A stretch of DNA of 13,555 nucleotides from an uncultured Clostridia bacterium (GTDB lineage: Bacteria > Bacillota > Clostridia > Christensenellales > Aristaeellaceae): NCBI GenBank assembly GCA_934636425.1, contig CAKUAV010000083.1:1-13555 (forward strand). The letters run 5' to 3'. The position numbers and the translations under genes are program-made. Position 1 is the first letter of the stretch. The number at the start of each line of letters is the position of its first letter. Below are positions 1-6,914 of the stretch, piece after piece. Below the pieces are notes generated by a model. It worked only from the letters and a program-made list of their open reading frames with translations. It made no database searches and was not told where the DNA came from.

Positions 1-1230
1 CAGCATATGCGTGGAGGCGATGTCGAACTCGTCGCGCAGCTTGGTGTTGGCGATGACGTAGTCGATGTCCTCCGGCAGGCAGCCGCCCATGTCGTAGTAG
101 ACCTCGTCGTTGGTCTTGGAATAGCCGTAATAGAACGGCGGGATCAGCAGGACGAATATAATGAGGAAGATGGGGAAGGCCTTCACAACGCCGCGGGAGA
201 GCTTCGTCATGTCGGGGATGAGGGACTTGTGCTTGGTTTTTTGCAGCGGCTTGTCGAGCACGAGGATCATGGCGGGCAGCACGGTGATGCAGCTGATCAC
301 GCCCAGCGCCACGCCCTTGGCCATGACCAGACCCAGATCCATGCCCAGCGTGAAGGTCATGAAGCACAGCGCCGCAAAGCCGGCGATCGTCGTGATGGAG
401 CTGCCCACCACGCTGACCATCGTATCGCGAATGGCGACGGCCATGGCCTCCAGATGGTCTTCGGTCTTTTCGCGCTGCTCATTGTAGCTGTGCCACAGGA
501 ATATGGAGTAGTCCATCGTGACGGCCAGCTGGAGCACGGCGGCCAGCGCCTTGGTGATGTAGGAAATCTCGCCGAAGAAGTAGTTCGAGCCGAGGTTGAT
601 CAGTATCGCGATGCCGATGTTGGCCAGAAACACGAACGGCACCAGCCAGCCGTCCAGAAAGAGCATCATGGCCGCACAGGCCAGTATGACGGCGATGGCG
701 ACGTAGATCGGCTCCTCCTGCTCGCATAGATCCTTCAGATCGGTGACCAGCGCGGACATGCCGCTCACGAACACCTGCTTGCCGGCAATGGCGCGGATCT
801 CGCGGATCGCGTCCATGGTCACGTCGGCGGAGGTCGCGCTGTCGAAGAACACGGCCATCAGCGTTGCGTCGCCGGTGTTGAACTCGTTGTAGATTTTGTC
901 GGGCAGCATTTCCATGGGGACGGACAGATCGAGTATTGAATCGTACCAGACCACGCTGTCGACGTGCTCGACCGCCTCAATCTTTGCCTTGAGCGCGGCG
1001 ACGTCCTTTGCAGGCATATCCTCGATCACCAGCATGGAGAACGCGCCCTTGCCGAAATCCTCCATAAGCTCGTTCTGGCCGATGACGGTGTCCATGTCGT
1101 CCGGCAGATAGTCGAGCATATCGTAGTTGATGCGGGTGTTGGCCATGCCGATGACGGAAGGCACCATCAGGGCGATGGCGAGGATCAGTATCAGAACGCG
1201 GCATTTGACCACCGCTTTGGCGAAACGCAT
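1..1230 (-). CDS. MMPL/RND-superfamily transporter (N-terminal 410 residues; runs off the left edge)
   Basis: The frame is open without a stop from the ATG at 1230 to the window edge. The protein has TM1 at about residues 9-29, an extracytoplasmic domain at about 30-172, five more helices at about 174-323, and a seventh at about 350-370 followed by the start of a second loop. The helix-4 motif MDYSIFLWHSYNEQRE (239-254) is typical of MMPL/YdfJ-like proteins, and D240 is the expected proton-relay residue. The two loops begin alike (YDMLDYLPDDMDTVI near 36-50, YDMGGCLPEDIDYVI near 379-393), the usual RND internal duplication. Family members export lipids or hydrophobic compounds using proton motive force; the substrate here is unknown. 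The ribosome binding site AAGGAGG (1241-1247) overlaps the stop codon of the upstream DUF308 gene, 15 nt before the start, so the two are probably co-translated. The C-terminal half is outside the window. Confidence 0.9.
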   Translation of the reverse strand, partial: MRFAKAVVKCRVLILILAIALMVPSVIGMANTRINYDMLDYLPDDMDTVIGQNELMEDFGKGAFSMLVIEDMPAKDVAALKAKIEAVEHVDSVVWYDSILDLSVPMEMLPDKIYNEFNTGDATLMAVFFDSATSADVTMDAIREIRAIAGKQVFVSGMSALVTDLKDLCEQEEPIYVAIAVILACAAMMLFLDGWLVPFVFLANIGIAILINLGSNYFFGEISYITKALAAVLQLAVTMDYSIFLWHSYNEQREKTEDHLEAMAVAIRDTMVSVVGSSITTIAGFAALCFMTFTLGMDLGLVMAKGVALGVISCITVLPAMILVLDKPLQKTKHKSLIPDMTKLSRGVVKAFPIFLIIFVLLIPPFYYGYSKTNDEVYYDMGGCLPEDIDYVIANTKLRDEFDIASTHML

Positions 1231-1245
1231 GATCGCTCTTCCTCC

Positions 1246-1836
1246 TTATTTATGCTCTTCGAATTCGCCCTCAATAACGTCGGGCTGCTGATTGCGGACG
1301 ATCTTGACGGCGCACAGCGTGACGCAGAGAGTCATGAGGCCCTCGGCCAGCAGCGAGACGCCCATAAGCATCATCAGCACCTCGGCGCTTGCAGCCGGGC
1401 GGAAGGCCACGACCAGGCCGATCAGGCCGGTCAGCACGCCGGTTGTCAGGATCAGCCACCAGCTTCTCAGGCCGAAGCGGCGCGCGTCCAGCGCCATCTG
1501 CACCTTGAACCAGCCGTCGACGGCCACCGCGATGCCCAGTATCAGGCACAGAAAGCTCATCGCCCGGTTGGGGCTCATCAGCAGCAGCACGCCCAGCGCC
1601 AACAGCAGTATGCCGCTGGCCAGGTCATACTGGAAGGCCAGCCGATAAAGATCTTTCGAAAAAAATCCGGTCAGCTTGGTCAGGCCGAAGGCGATCAGCA
1701 TCGCCGCCGCGGCGACGCCGACAACAGATACCGACACGTCCGGGAAAACCAGCAGCAGCACGCCGAAGAGGCAGAACAGAGCCGACACAATGATCGAGCA
1801 CGTCTTGGCCGCCAGAATGGGCTTCGTAGAACGCAT
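1246..1836 (-). CDS. DUF308 / HdeD-like six-helix membrane protein
   Basis: This 196-residue protein has about six membrane helices (near 13-31, 36-58, 70-88, 92-110, 125-144, 151-172) and an acidic tail (EGEFEEHK). It contains three copies of a short repeat, starting near residues 24, 82 and 140 (GVLLLVFP, GVLLLMSP, GLVVAFRP), each followed by a helix ending in a G-x-x-K/T-like turn. The 58-residue spacing is the signature of the short-repeat DUF308 family that includes HdeD. The biochemical role of the family is poorly defined; HdeD is linked to acid stress in enterics. The start at 1836 is chosen because AAAGGAGG (1845-1852) lies 8 nt upstream; an ATG two codons earlier (1842) sits only 2 nt from that site. 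The gene is followed directly by the MMPL transporter, so a joint membrane function is inferred. Confidence 0.88.
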   Translation of the reverse strand: MRSTKPILAAKTCSIIVSALFCLFGVLLLVFPDVSVSVVGVAAAAMLIAFGLTKLTGFFSKDLYRLAFQYDLASGILLLALGVLLLMSPNRAMSFLCLILGIAVAVDGWFKVQMALDARRFGLRSWWLILTTGVLTGLIGLVVAFRPAASAEVLMMLMGVSLLAEGLMTLCVTLCAVKIVRNQQPDVIEGEFEEHK

Positions 1837-1872
1837 ATCCATTTCCTCCTTTGCTTCCTTCAATGTGGCTAC

Positions 1873-1878
1873 AGTATA
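1873..1878 (-). promoter_or_regulatory. Possible -10 box for the DUF308-MMPL pair
   Basis: On the minus strand TATACT lies about 30 nt before the DUF308 ribosome binding site. No good -35 box stands 16-18 bp upstream, so this promoter would be weak or need an activator. It overlaps a small inverted repeat, GCTA-N5-TAGC (1868-1880), which might be an operator. It lies after the tetR terminator, which is the main reason to expect a promoter here. Confidence 0.4.
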
Positions 1879-1926
1879 GCGCCGTTTTATGGGAAAGAAA
1901 ATGGACAGATGACATGGGGGCGCTCG

Positions 1927-1980
1927 AAAAACAGACAAACAGAGCGATCTGCCCGGGAATTGGGCAAATCGCTCTGTTTG
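1927..1980 (-). terminator. Intrinsic terminator of the TetR-family gene
   Basis: A 19-bp stem (1936-1954 with 1962-1980) carries a single mismatch and a 7-nt loop. On the minus strand it is followed four bases later by TTTTT (1927-1931). It begins 18 nt after the regulator's stop codon and separates it from the DUF308-MMPL pair that reads the same way. Confidence 0.85.
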
Positions 1981-1997
1981 CATGAAATATGAAGTTC

Positions 1998-2561
1998 TTA
2001 ACCGGCGCTTGACGCGGCGCGGTCGATCATCTCCTCGATCATGCCGTGGCGCAGCGCGCACAGCCGGTTGAGCACAGGATGTATGTCGGCATTGAGGCCG
2101 TTGTTCAGCCAGTCGACAAACAGGCCGAAGCAGTGGCACTTGTAGGACAGCACGATGACGCTGCGATCCGCGTCGCTGATGCGCCTGTCTGAAAACGCCG
2201 TATCCAGATAGGTCTCCACGACGTACTGGCAGAGCTGCATCAGATAGCGCTCGTAAATATCGCGGTTGGAGGAATTGTAGATATGCAGCGTGGCGCGCCG
2301 GTTCTTGAGTATGAACTCTACGGCAATGTTCAGGCATTCATCATAGGAAGAAACGCGCGCATACTTGCTGATGATGAGGTCGCATTCCTCCTTGGAAATG
2401 GCCTCGATCAGATCGGGAATATCCTGAAAATGATAATAGAACGTATTTCGGTTGATGCCGCACTCTTCAACAATGTCCTTGATGGTGATTTTGTCCAGCG
2501 GCTTTTCGTTGAGCAGCGTGACAAAAGCCGCCATGATGGCCTTGCGCGTGAAAGACGCCAT
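1998..2561 (-). CDS. TetR/AcrR-family transcriptional regulator
   Basis: This 187-residue protein has a TetR-type helix-turn-helix at its N-terminus: residues 24-46 read KITIKDIVEECGINRNTFYYHF, where the N-T-F-Y-Y-H-F recognition helix is diagnostic. The rest is the ligand-binding and dimerisation domain, rich in helices and with several cysteines; its ligand cannot be read from sequence. The length is normal for the family. The start at 2561 has the ribosome binding site AAGGAG (2572-2577) about 10 nt upstream. The gene has its own sigma-A promoter and terminator. A 16-bp imperfect palindrome in its leader (2611-2626) could be an autoregulatory site. Its most likely targets besides itself are the DUF308 and MMPL genes just downstream; this is inferred from position only. 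Confidence 0.93.
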   Translation of the reverse strand: MASFTRKAIMAAFVTLLNEKPLDKITIKDIVEECGINRNTFYYHFQDIPDLIEAISKEECDLIISKYARVSSYDECLNIAVEFILKNRRATLHIYNSSNRDIYERYLMQLCQYVVETYLDTAFSDRRISDADRSVIVLSYKCHCFGLFVDWLNNGLNADIHPVLNRLCALRHGMIEEMIDRAASSAG

Positions 2562-2610
2562 TGTTCGTTCACTCCTTATCGCGGGAATGATGATCCCTCA
2601 AAACGTCTGC

Positions 2611-2626
2611 GGATACAAATATATCC
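2611..2626. promoter_or_regulatory. Imperfect palindrome in the tetR leader, candidate operator
   Basis: GGATACAAATATATCC has arms GGATA/TATCC plus one further match, six of eight positions symmetrical. It lies about 10-25 nt after the predicted start of transcription of the regulator gene, a usual place for a TetR autorepression site. No second copy was seen at the DUF308 promoter, so assignment is tentative. Confidence 0.4.
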
Positions 2627-2642
2627 CTTGTGCATTGCCTAA

Positions 2643-2671
2643 AGCATAACACAGTTGTTTCCACTTTGCAA
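2643..2671 (-). promoter_or_regulatory. Sigma-A promoter of the TetR-family gene
   Basis: On the minus strand TTGCAA (2666-2671), a 17-bp spacer and TATGCT (2643-2648) form a good housekeeping promoter. Transcription would start near 2636, giving a leader of about 75 nt before the ATG at 2561. Confidence 0.75.
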
Positions 2672-2739
2672 CGGGCTTCCCTGTAAAGGCAATATGACAA
2701 TTTAGCCATTTTTCGGTCGAAACGCGCGTTGGCAAAACG

Positions 2740-2777
2740 AGACTTCGGTCTGTTTACGTAATAATAGACCGAAGTCT
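2740..2777. repeat. Perfect 12-bp inverted repeat, each arm itself AGAC-N4-GTCT
   Basis: AGACTTCGGTCT (2740-2751) and its exact reverse complement AGACCGAAGTCT (2766-2777) are separated by 14 nt. Each arm is a small palindrome, so the element can be seen as two identical sites 26 bp apart or as one 12-bp hairpin. On the minus strand it is followed by CGTTTT, so it could be a second terminator behind the GH35 gene. It could instead be a pair of protein-binding sites. The 300-bp gap 2562-2861 otherwise holds only the tetR promoter and leader and the GH35 terminator. Confidence 0.8.
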
Positions 2778-2816
2778 ATTGCGCGGAATTCGCACATGAT
2801 GCGCCTTGACAGATAC

Positions 2817-2854
2817 AAAATCGCGGCTCGATCGCAAAAAAGACCGAGCCGCGA
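2817..2854 (-). terminator. Intrinsic terminator of the GH35 gene
   Basis: A perfect 10-bp GC-rich stem (2821-2830 with 2845-2854) starts 7 nt after the GH35 stop codon on the minus strand. It is followed by TTTTGTAT. The loop is 14 nt and itself contains TTTTTT. The U-tract after the stem is short, so termination may be incomplete. Confidence 0.75.
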
Positions 2855-2861
2855 AGGCGGG

Positions 2862-5276
2862 TTATTTGATGATCAGGCGATGGCCGTAGCGCTGAACGGT
2901 TACGGCGGCCTTTGATGCGTCAAAGCGCTCTTCCTCAAAGAGCACGATGCGGTTGTGCGCATGGAGCTTGTCCAGCGGCAGCCAGAGCGACGTCTGGGGG
3001 CCTATGCCCATATAGCGGCCGACATTGAAGCCGTTCAGCCAGACGCTGCCCTTGCCGCTGCCCGGATTCAGGCGCACAGCGGCGGAATCGACGCCGGGCA
3101 GATCAAATTCCGCGCTGACGAAGGCCGGGCCGGTCACGGAGGAGGCGGCTTTCTCGAAGGGCTGATCTTCAACCGCCGGCCACAGCTCGACCGTTTCGCC
3201 GGCGCTGAGACCCGCGCGCATGCGCCAGTTTTTGATCGCTTCGCCGTTCAGCCAGACGGGGCCGTATATGCCCTTGGGCTCGCCCAGCGGCATATCCATC
3301 TCGAAGCCGGTGTTGAACATGCCCAGATTGTCGGCGAGTATCGCCAGCTGATGCGCGCCCTTTTCGAGCCACACGGCCAGATCGCGTCCCTTGTGCGTAA
3401 ACGCGCCGCGCGTCTGACGGTATTCGCCGTCCACGAAGAACATCCAGCGGTCGGCTGCGCCGGAAACATAGATCATCTGCCAGCCGGCTGCGTCGACGTT
3501 CAGCGTCGCGCGATACCACGCGTAGCCGTTGCCGTTGCCAAATTTGGCCATGGGCTGCGGCGCCTCGGCGGCAAACCAGCCGCTGTCGTCGAAATCGACG
3601 CTCGCTTCCGGGAAATCGTGCGCCGCGCGGATGTTTTCGAGCGGCACTGTGAAATTGCCCGCGAAGCTGTTGTTGTCGTCGTCGATCAGGCGCAGGCCGT
3701 TCTCGTCCAGCACCCAGGCCGTGCGCTTTTCGCTCTGCCAGGCGGTTACGCCCTCGTCGGACACGTCGTCCACGCGATCAATGCCGCCGATCAGCCTTTC
3801 GGCCATGCCGGGCAGCGCCAGACGGACGCAGCGGTCGACGCCCATCATGCTCAGCGCGGCGACCATCAGCGTTTTTCCGTTCAGCGCGACCGTTTCGCAG
3901 ACAGGCGCGCCGTCCGCCGCGGGGGTCAGCGTGACGCTGGCCGTCTCGCCGGACGCGGGATCGGAGAGCGTCACGTCGATGGGACGCGCGTCCTCGCTCC
4001 AGAGCGCGAGCGCGGGGGAGGCGGCGAAGAGGTGGCCGCTCGTGCGCTCCATGCGCAGTCCGCAGGGCAGATCGAGGCGCTCGACTGTCCAGCGCACCTC
4101 GCCGGCGGGTATGGACATATCGACAGCGCCCTGATCCTTCTGCCGGTCGGCGATCATCATCTGCTCCTTGCTGTGATTGACAAAGAACGTAAACACAGTG
4201 TCGCCCGAGCGGCGCACGGCGGTGACGAGACCGTCCATGTCGCCGGAAAGAGAGGGCATATCCGCGCCGGCCAGCGCCTCGGAGCAGGCGGCAAGGCCGG
4301 TAAAGTGCCGCTTGAAGAGATTGTATTTGGGCGAGAAGGCGCCGTCGTCCAGTATGGGCGCGCCGGGGCCGTAGAGCGTGGTCATGAAGTTGAAGTCGGA
4401 GCAGATCGACTGGCCGTGCCAGTAGCCGAAGTGAGAACCACCGCTGATGACGAACACAGTCAGTCCGCCCGCGCCGCCGGCCAGCATCTCAAGGCCGCCG
4501 TAGAGCGCGCGTCTGTCGTCATAGGCCGCGCTTTTGCCGCTGCCCCACCAGTCGAACGCGGCGATCCAGTATTCGGTGACGAAGAGCGGCCTGCCTGGCT
4601 GAAGAGAGCGGGCGCGCTGGAGCACGCGCAGGCCGTCGCCGCCGGAGTTGACGCACAGATTGAGACCCTCCCAGACGCGGGGCTGTATGCGGTCGAATTT
4701 TATAAAGCTGTCGCAGTTGATGAGCGGCACGGTCACGCCGCGCGCGCGCAGCCCGTCGCGCAGATGATGGATGTAGGCTTCCTCCTGATGCGCGCCCAGA
4801 TGGCCGTATTCGTTTTCGACCTGCGCGAGTATGATCGAGCCCTCGCGGCCGAGCTGGTATTTTGCGATGATGGGCGCGATTTTGTCCCACCATCTGTCGC
4901 AATAGGAGAGATAGAGCGGGTCGGATGTGCGCAGGCGCACGCCCGGCTTTGCGGACAGCCATGCGGGGACGCCGCCGCCCGTCCACTCATTGCAGATGAA
5001 CGGGCCGGGGCGGGCGATGACGTACAGCCCGCACTCAGCGGCCAGCTGGAGGAAGTATTCCACGTCGCGGTCGCCGGAAAAGTCCCATTCGCCCTCGCTT
5101 TGCTCGTGATAGTTCCAGGCGAAATAGACCGAGACGGCGTTCATGCCGCTCAGGCGGATCTGCAAAAGGCGGCGCTTCCATTCGCCGCGGGTCAGTTTGA
5201 AGTATTGCAGCTCGCCTGAGGCCAGCAGCACGGGTTTTCCATCGATGATATAGCCGTTTTTGTCAAAGGATACCAT
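2862..5276 (-). CDS. Glycoside hydrolase family 35 beta-galactosidase-like enzyme
   Basis: This 804-residue protein probably removes terminal beta-galactose from oligosaccharides, in the cytoplasm since no signal peptide is visible. The N-terminal TIM barrel (about 1-330) carries GH35 landmarks: GELQYFKL (21-28), SVYFAWNYHE (49-58), ARPGPFICNEW (88-98), and AQVENEYG (151-158) with E156 as expected acid/base. E235 in FVTEYWIAAFDWWG is the expected nucleophile. The C-terminal half holds galactose-binding-like beta modules, including WLNGFNVGRYMG near 746-757 and GPQTSLWLP near 759-767, which are typical of the family. The start at 5276 is chosen because GAAGGAG (5285-5291) lies 8 nt upstream; an in-frame ATG at 5351 would add 25 basic residues and falls on the promoter -10 box. 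A strong promoter of its own stands upstream. The exact sugar specificity is unknown. Confidence 0.93.
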   Translation of the reverse strand: MVSFDKNGYIIDGKPVLLASGELQYFKLTRGEWKRRLLQIRLSGMNAVSVYFAWNYHEQSEGEWDFSGDRDVEYFLQLAAECGLYVIARPGPFICNEWTGGGVPAWLSAKPGVRLRTSDPLYLSYCDRWWDKIAPIIAKYQLGREGSIILAQVENEYGHLGAHQEEAYIHHLRDGLRARGVTVPLINCDSFIKFDRIQPRVWEGLNLCVNSGGDGLRVLQRARSLQPGRPLFVTEYWIAAFDWWGSGKSAAYDDRRALYGGLEMLAGGAGGLTVFVISGGSHFGYWHGQSICSDFNFMTTLYGPGAPILDDGAFSPKYNLFKRHFTGLAACSEALAGADMPSLSGDMDGLVTAVRRSGDTVFTFFVNHSKEQMMIADRQKDQGAVDMSIPAGEVRWTVERLDLPCGLRMERTSGHLFAASPALALWSEDARPIDVTLSDPASGETASVTLTPAADGAPVCETVALNGKTLMVAALSMMGVDRCVRLALPGMAERLIGGIDRVDDVSDEGVTAWQSEKRTAWVLDENGLRLIDDDNNSFAGNFTVPLENIRAAHDFPEASVDFDDSGWFAAEAPQPMAKFGNGNGYAWYRATLNVDAAGWQMIYVSGAADRWMFFVDGEYRQTRGAFTHKGRDLAVWLEKGAHQLAILADNLGMFNTGFEMDMPLGEPKGIYGPVWLNGEAIKNWRMRAGLSAGETVELWPAVEDQPFEKAASSVTGPAFVSAEFDLPGVDSAAVRLNPGSGKGSVWLNGFNVGRYMGIGPQTSLWLPLDKLHAHNRIVLFEEERFDASKAAVTVQRYGHRLIIK

Positions 5277-5350
5277 ATCGGCAGCTCCTTCTCCTGATAT
5301 GCTTTCAGGCTGTATTTGCGCGCGGATTGATTTTTTCCGGCGCCGCGTCA

Positions 5351-5379
5351 ATTATAAAGGAAATAATCGCGCCTGTAAA
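5351..5379 (-). promoter_or_regulatory. Sigma-A promoter of the GH35 gene
   Basis: On the minus strand TTTACA (5374-5379), a 17-bp spacer and a perfect TATAAT (5351-5356) form a near-consensus promoter. Its -35 box begins about 12 nt after the stop codon of the acetyltransferase gene, with no terminator between them, so read-through from upstream is also possible. Confidence 0.85.
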
Positions 5380-5391
5380 GGGATTTTTTCG

Positions 5392-6168
5392 TCATTTCTC
5401 GCGCCTGAATGCGGTGATGGGCGTGGCGTCGTCGAAGAGATGGACGCTGCAGCGCAGGTAGCCGGTCGTGATCTCAGCCATGGCGACGGCGTCTCCGAGG
5501 ATGCACTTCGCGTCGCCCAGACGGCCGCAGCGGATCGCGCCTTCTTCGAGAAAGACCGGTTCCATCTTGTCGTAAAAGCGCGAGGGGTTGCTGGCGTTGT
5601 GGCGGTATTGCGGTATGGCGCAGCGCGCGCCGTCCGGGGCGATTGCGACGTATTCCTCCGGCCGCTCGTTCAGGCGGTTGGGGATGTGGTTCCATTCTTC
5701 AACGCCGTGTATGAACGTGTTGGACTTGAGCGTGCAGCCCAGAAACAGTATCTGCGCGCCCCGGTCATAGAGCTTGCCCCAGCAGCCGCGCCGGGCGCAG
5801 GGCGTGCGGGCGTATTCCTCGCCGGCAACATAGAGAGGCGCGTCCTTTCCCAGCGCCGCGACGGAATGCGTCGGATGCAGCGAGCGGATCACGCCCGGCC
5901 GCCGGCGGAACAGCTCGGGCAGTATGCCCACGCAGCAGGGCTCGCGCAGCACGTCGAATACATTGTGATCGGCGGTGACGCTCGACCAGGTGAGCGTGGG
6001 CAGCACGAGCAGGCCGTCCTTCATGTAGTCGCTCAGCGCGTCCAGCACAGTTTCCGCGCCGCCCTCGACGGGGCCGATGGATTTCATGGAGGAGTGAATG
6101 AGCAGCGTGCCGCGGGGATTGATGCCAATATGGGCCAGATCGGTCATGAGATCGCGCTTCGTATACAT
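5392..6168 (-). CDS. AAC(3)-family aminoglycoside N-acetyltransferase-like protein
   Basis: This 258-residue protein belongs to the AAC(3)/YokD fold, enzymes that move an acetyl group from acetyl-CoA to an amine. The landmarks are present in order: LLIHSSMKSIG (22-32), GGAETVLDAL (37-46), LVLPTLTWS (54-62), RSLHPTHSVAALG (95-107) and TFIHGVEEWNHIPNR (151-165), with H98/H101 and H154/E157 in the conserved catalytic surroundings. The length matches family members (about 260-280). The start at 6168 has AGGGAG 7 nt upstream; the frame is open further, but that region contains the promoter. Many chromosomal members of this family have no proven resistance role, and homologues act on antibiotics or metabolites. 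It stands next to a glycosidase and is transcribed divergently from pgsA, which does not reveal its substrate. Confidence 0.9.
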   Translation of the reverse strand: MYTKRDLMTDLAHIGINPRGTLLIHSSMKSIGPVEGGAETVLDALSDYMKDGLLVLPTLTWSSVTADHNVFDVLREPCCVGILPELFRRRPGVIRSLHPTHSVAALGKDAPLYVAGEEYARTPCARRGCWGKLYDRGAQILFLGCTLKSNTFIHGVEEWNHIPNRLNERPEEYVAIAPDGARCAIPQYRHNASNPSRFYDKMEPVFLEEGAIRCGRLGDAKCILGDAVAMAEITTGYLRCSVHLFDDATPITAFRREK

Positions 6169-6210
6169 ACAGACGCTCCCTTTTGAAGATGGTGGATTTA
6201 TCGCGCCTCC

Positions 6211-6239
6211 ATTATAGCATTTCGCCGCTGTAAGAGCAA
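6211..6239 (-). promoter_or_regulatory. Sigma-A promoter of the AAC(3)-like gene
   Basis: On the minus strand TTGCTC (6234-6239), a 17-bp spacer and perfect TATAAT (6211-6216). The predicted leader is about 37 nt. It diverges from the pgsA promoter. Confidence 0.82.
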
Positions 6240-6258
6240 GTTTTTGTGAAAATGTGTG

Positions 6259-6287
6259 TTGCCGAAATGAGGAGAAAATGGTATAAT
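6259..6287 (+). promoter_or_regulatory. Sigma-A promoter of pgsA
   Basis: TTGCCG (6259-6264), a 17-bp spacer and perfect TATAAT (6282-6287). Transcription would start near 6294, about 53 nt before the pgsA ATG. Only 19 bp separate its -35 box from the -35 box of the divergent promoter. Confidence 0.82.
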
Positions 6288-6346
6288 TAAAAAGAAGCGT
6301 GTGCTTTATCAAAAATTGCCGCTGGAAAAGGATGTAGGTTGCGCCG

Positions 6347-6883
6347 ATGAATATACCCAATGTGCTGACGGTTATCAGAATGGCTTTGATTCCGGTCTTT
6401 GCCGGGCTGTACGCCGCGGGGCATCCGGTGGCGGCACTGTGCGTCTATGTGGCCGCCTGTATCACCGATGCGGTGGACGGGGCTCTGGCCAGAAAATGGA
6501 ATCAGGTGACAGCGTTCGGAAAGCTCATGGATCCGCTGGCCGACAAGCTGCTCCAGCTGACGATGATGTGCTGCCTTACGCTGACGGGCTATATTCACTG
6601 GTGGGTGCTGGCTGTGATGGCCGCCAAGGAGATTTTCATGGTCATCGGCGGCACGATGCTGCTCAAGAAGCGCAATGTGGTGGTATTCGCCAACTGGGCG
6701 GGCAAGGTGGCCACGGTGATGATCATACTCTCCGTGCTGGCGATTTATCCGTGGCATTCATGGCGGTGGCTGCGCATGAGCGGCAGCGTCATGCTGAACG
6801 TGGCCGTGGGCTTCAGCCTGTTCGCGCTGATTAACTATATCATGATTTATGTAAAAAAACGCTCCGACGCGCGAGAGCATTGA
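6347..6883 (+). CDS. pgsA: CDP-diacylglycerol--glycerol-3-phosphate 3-phosphatidyltransferase
   Basis: This 178-residue integral membrane enzyme makes phosphatidylglycerol phosphate from CDP-diacylglycerol and glycerol-3-phosphate, the committed step to phosphatidylglycerol. The complete CDP-alcohol phosphotransferase motif D-x2-DG-x2-AR-x8-G-x3-D-x3-D is present: D41, D44, G45, A48, R49, G58, D62 and D66. The N-terminus MNIPNVLTVIRM is typical of PgsA rather than of cardiolipin or phosphatidylserine synthases. Several hydrophobic helices follow, and the basic C-terminus (VKKRSDAREH) is probably cytoplasmic. The ribosome binding site is poor: AAGGAT lies about 13 nt before the ATG, although the start matches the family. 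It has its own promoter and is followed directly by the T-box promoter, whose -35 box overlaps its stop codon. Confidence 0.95.
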   Translation: MNIPNVLTVIRMALIPVFAGLYAAGHPVAALCVYVAACITDAVDGALARKWNQVTAFGKLMDPLADKLLQLTMMCCLTLTGYIHWWVLAVMAAKEIFMVIGGTMLLKKRNVVVFANWAGKVATVMIILSVLAIYPWHSWRWLRMSGSVMLNVAVGFSLFALINYIMIYVKKRSDAREH

Positions 6884-6908
6884 CGAAACCGCGATTTGAG
6901 ATTATAAT
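6880..6908 (+). promoter_or_regulatory. Sigma-A promoter of the T-box-valS operon, overlapping the pgsA stop
   Basis: TTGACG (6880-6885), a 17-bp spacer and perfect TATAAT (6903-6908). The TGA stop codon of pgsA (6881-6883) lies inside the -35 box. Transcription would start near 6915. Confidence 0.88.
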
Positions 6909-6914
6909 GTAAGG

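Noticed and set aside
964..1992. Plus-strand open frame of 342 codons across the MMPL, DUF308 and terminator region
   Set aside because: It runs through a terminator hairpin and two real genes on the other strand; its product is low-complexity Q, H and R.
1246..2337. A long 363-codon version of the DUF308 gene
   Set aside because: The extension overlaps the tetR gene and its terminator. The good ribosome binding site at 1845-1852 fixes the start at 1836.
2955..5219. Long plus-strand open frame (754 codons) opposite the GH35 gene
   Set aside because: Its translation is rich in R, A, H and G with no family motifs and lies entirely over a gene with clear GH35 signatures. This is the usual antisense shadow in GC-rich DNA.
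5392..6360. A 322-codon version of the AAC(3)-like gene
   Set aside because: The extra 64 residues would be encoded across the predicted promoter and the divergent pgsA promoter, and do not match the family.
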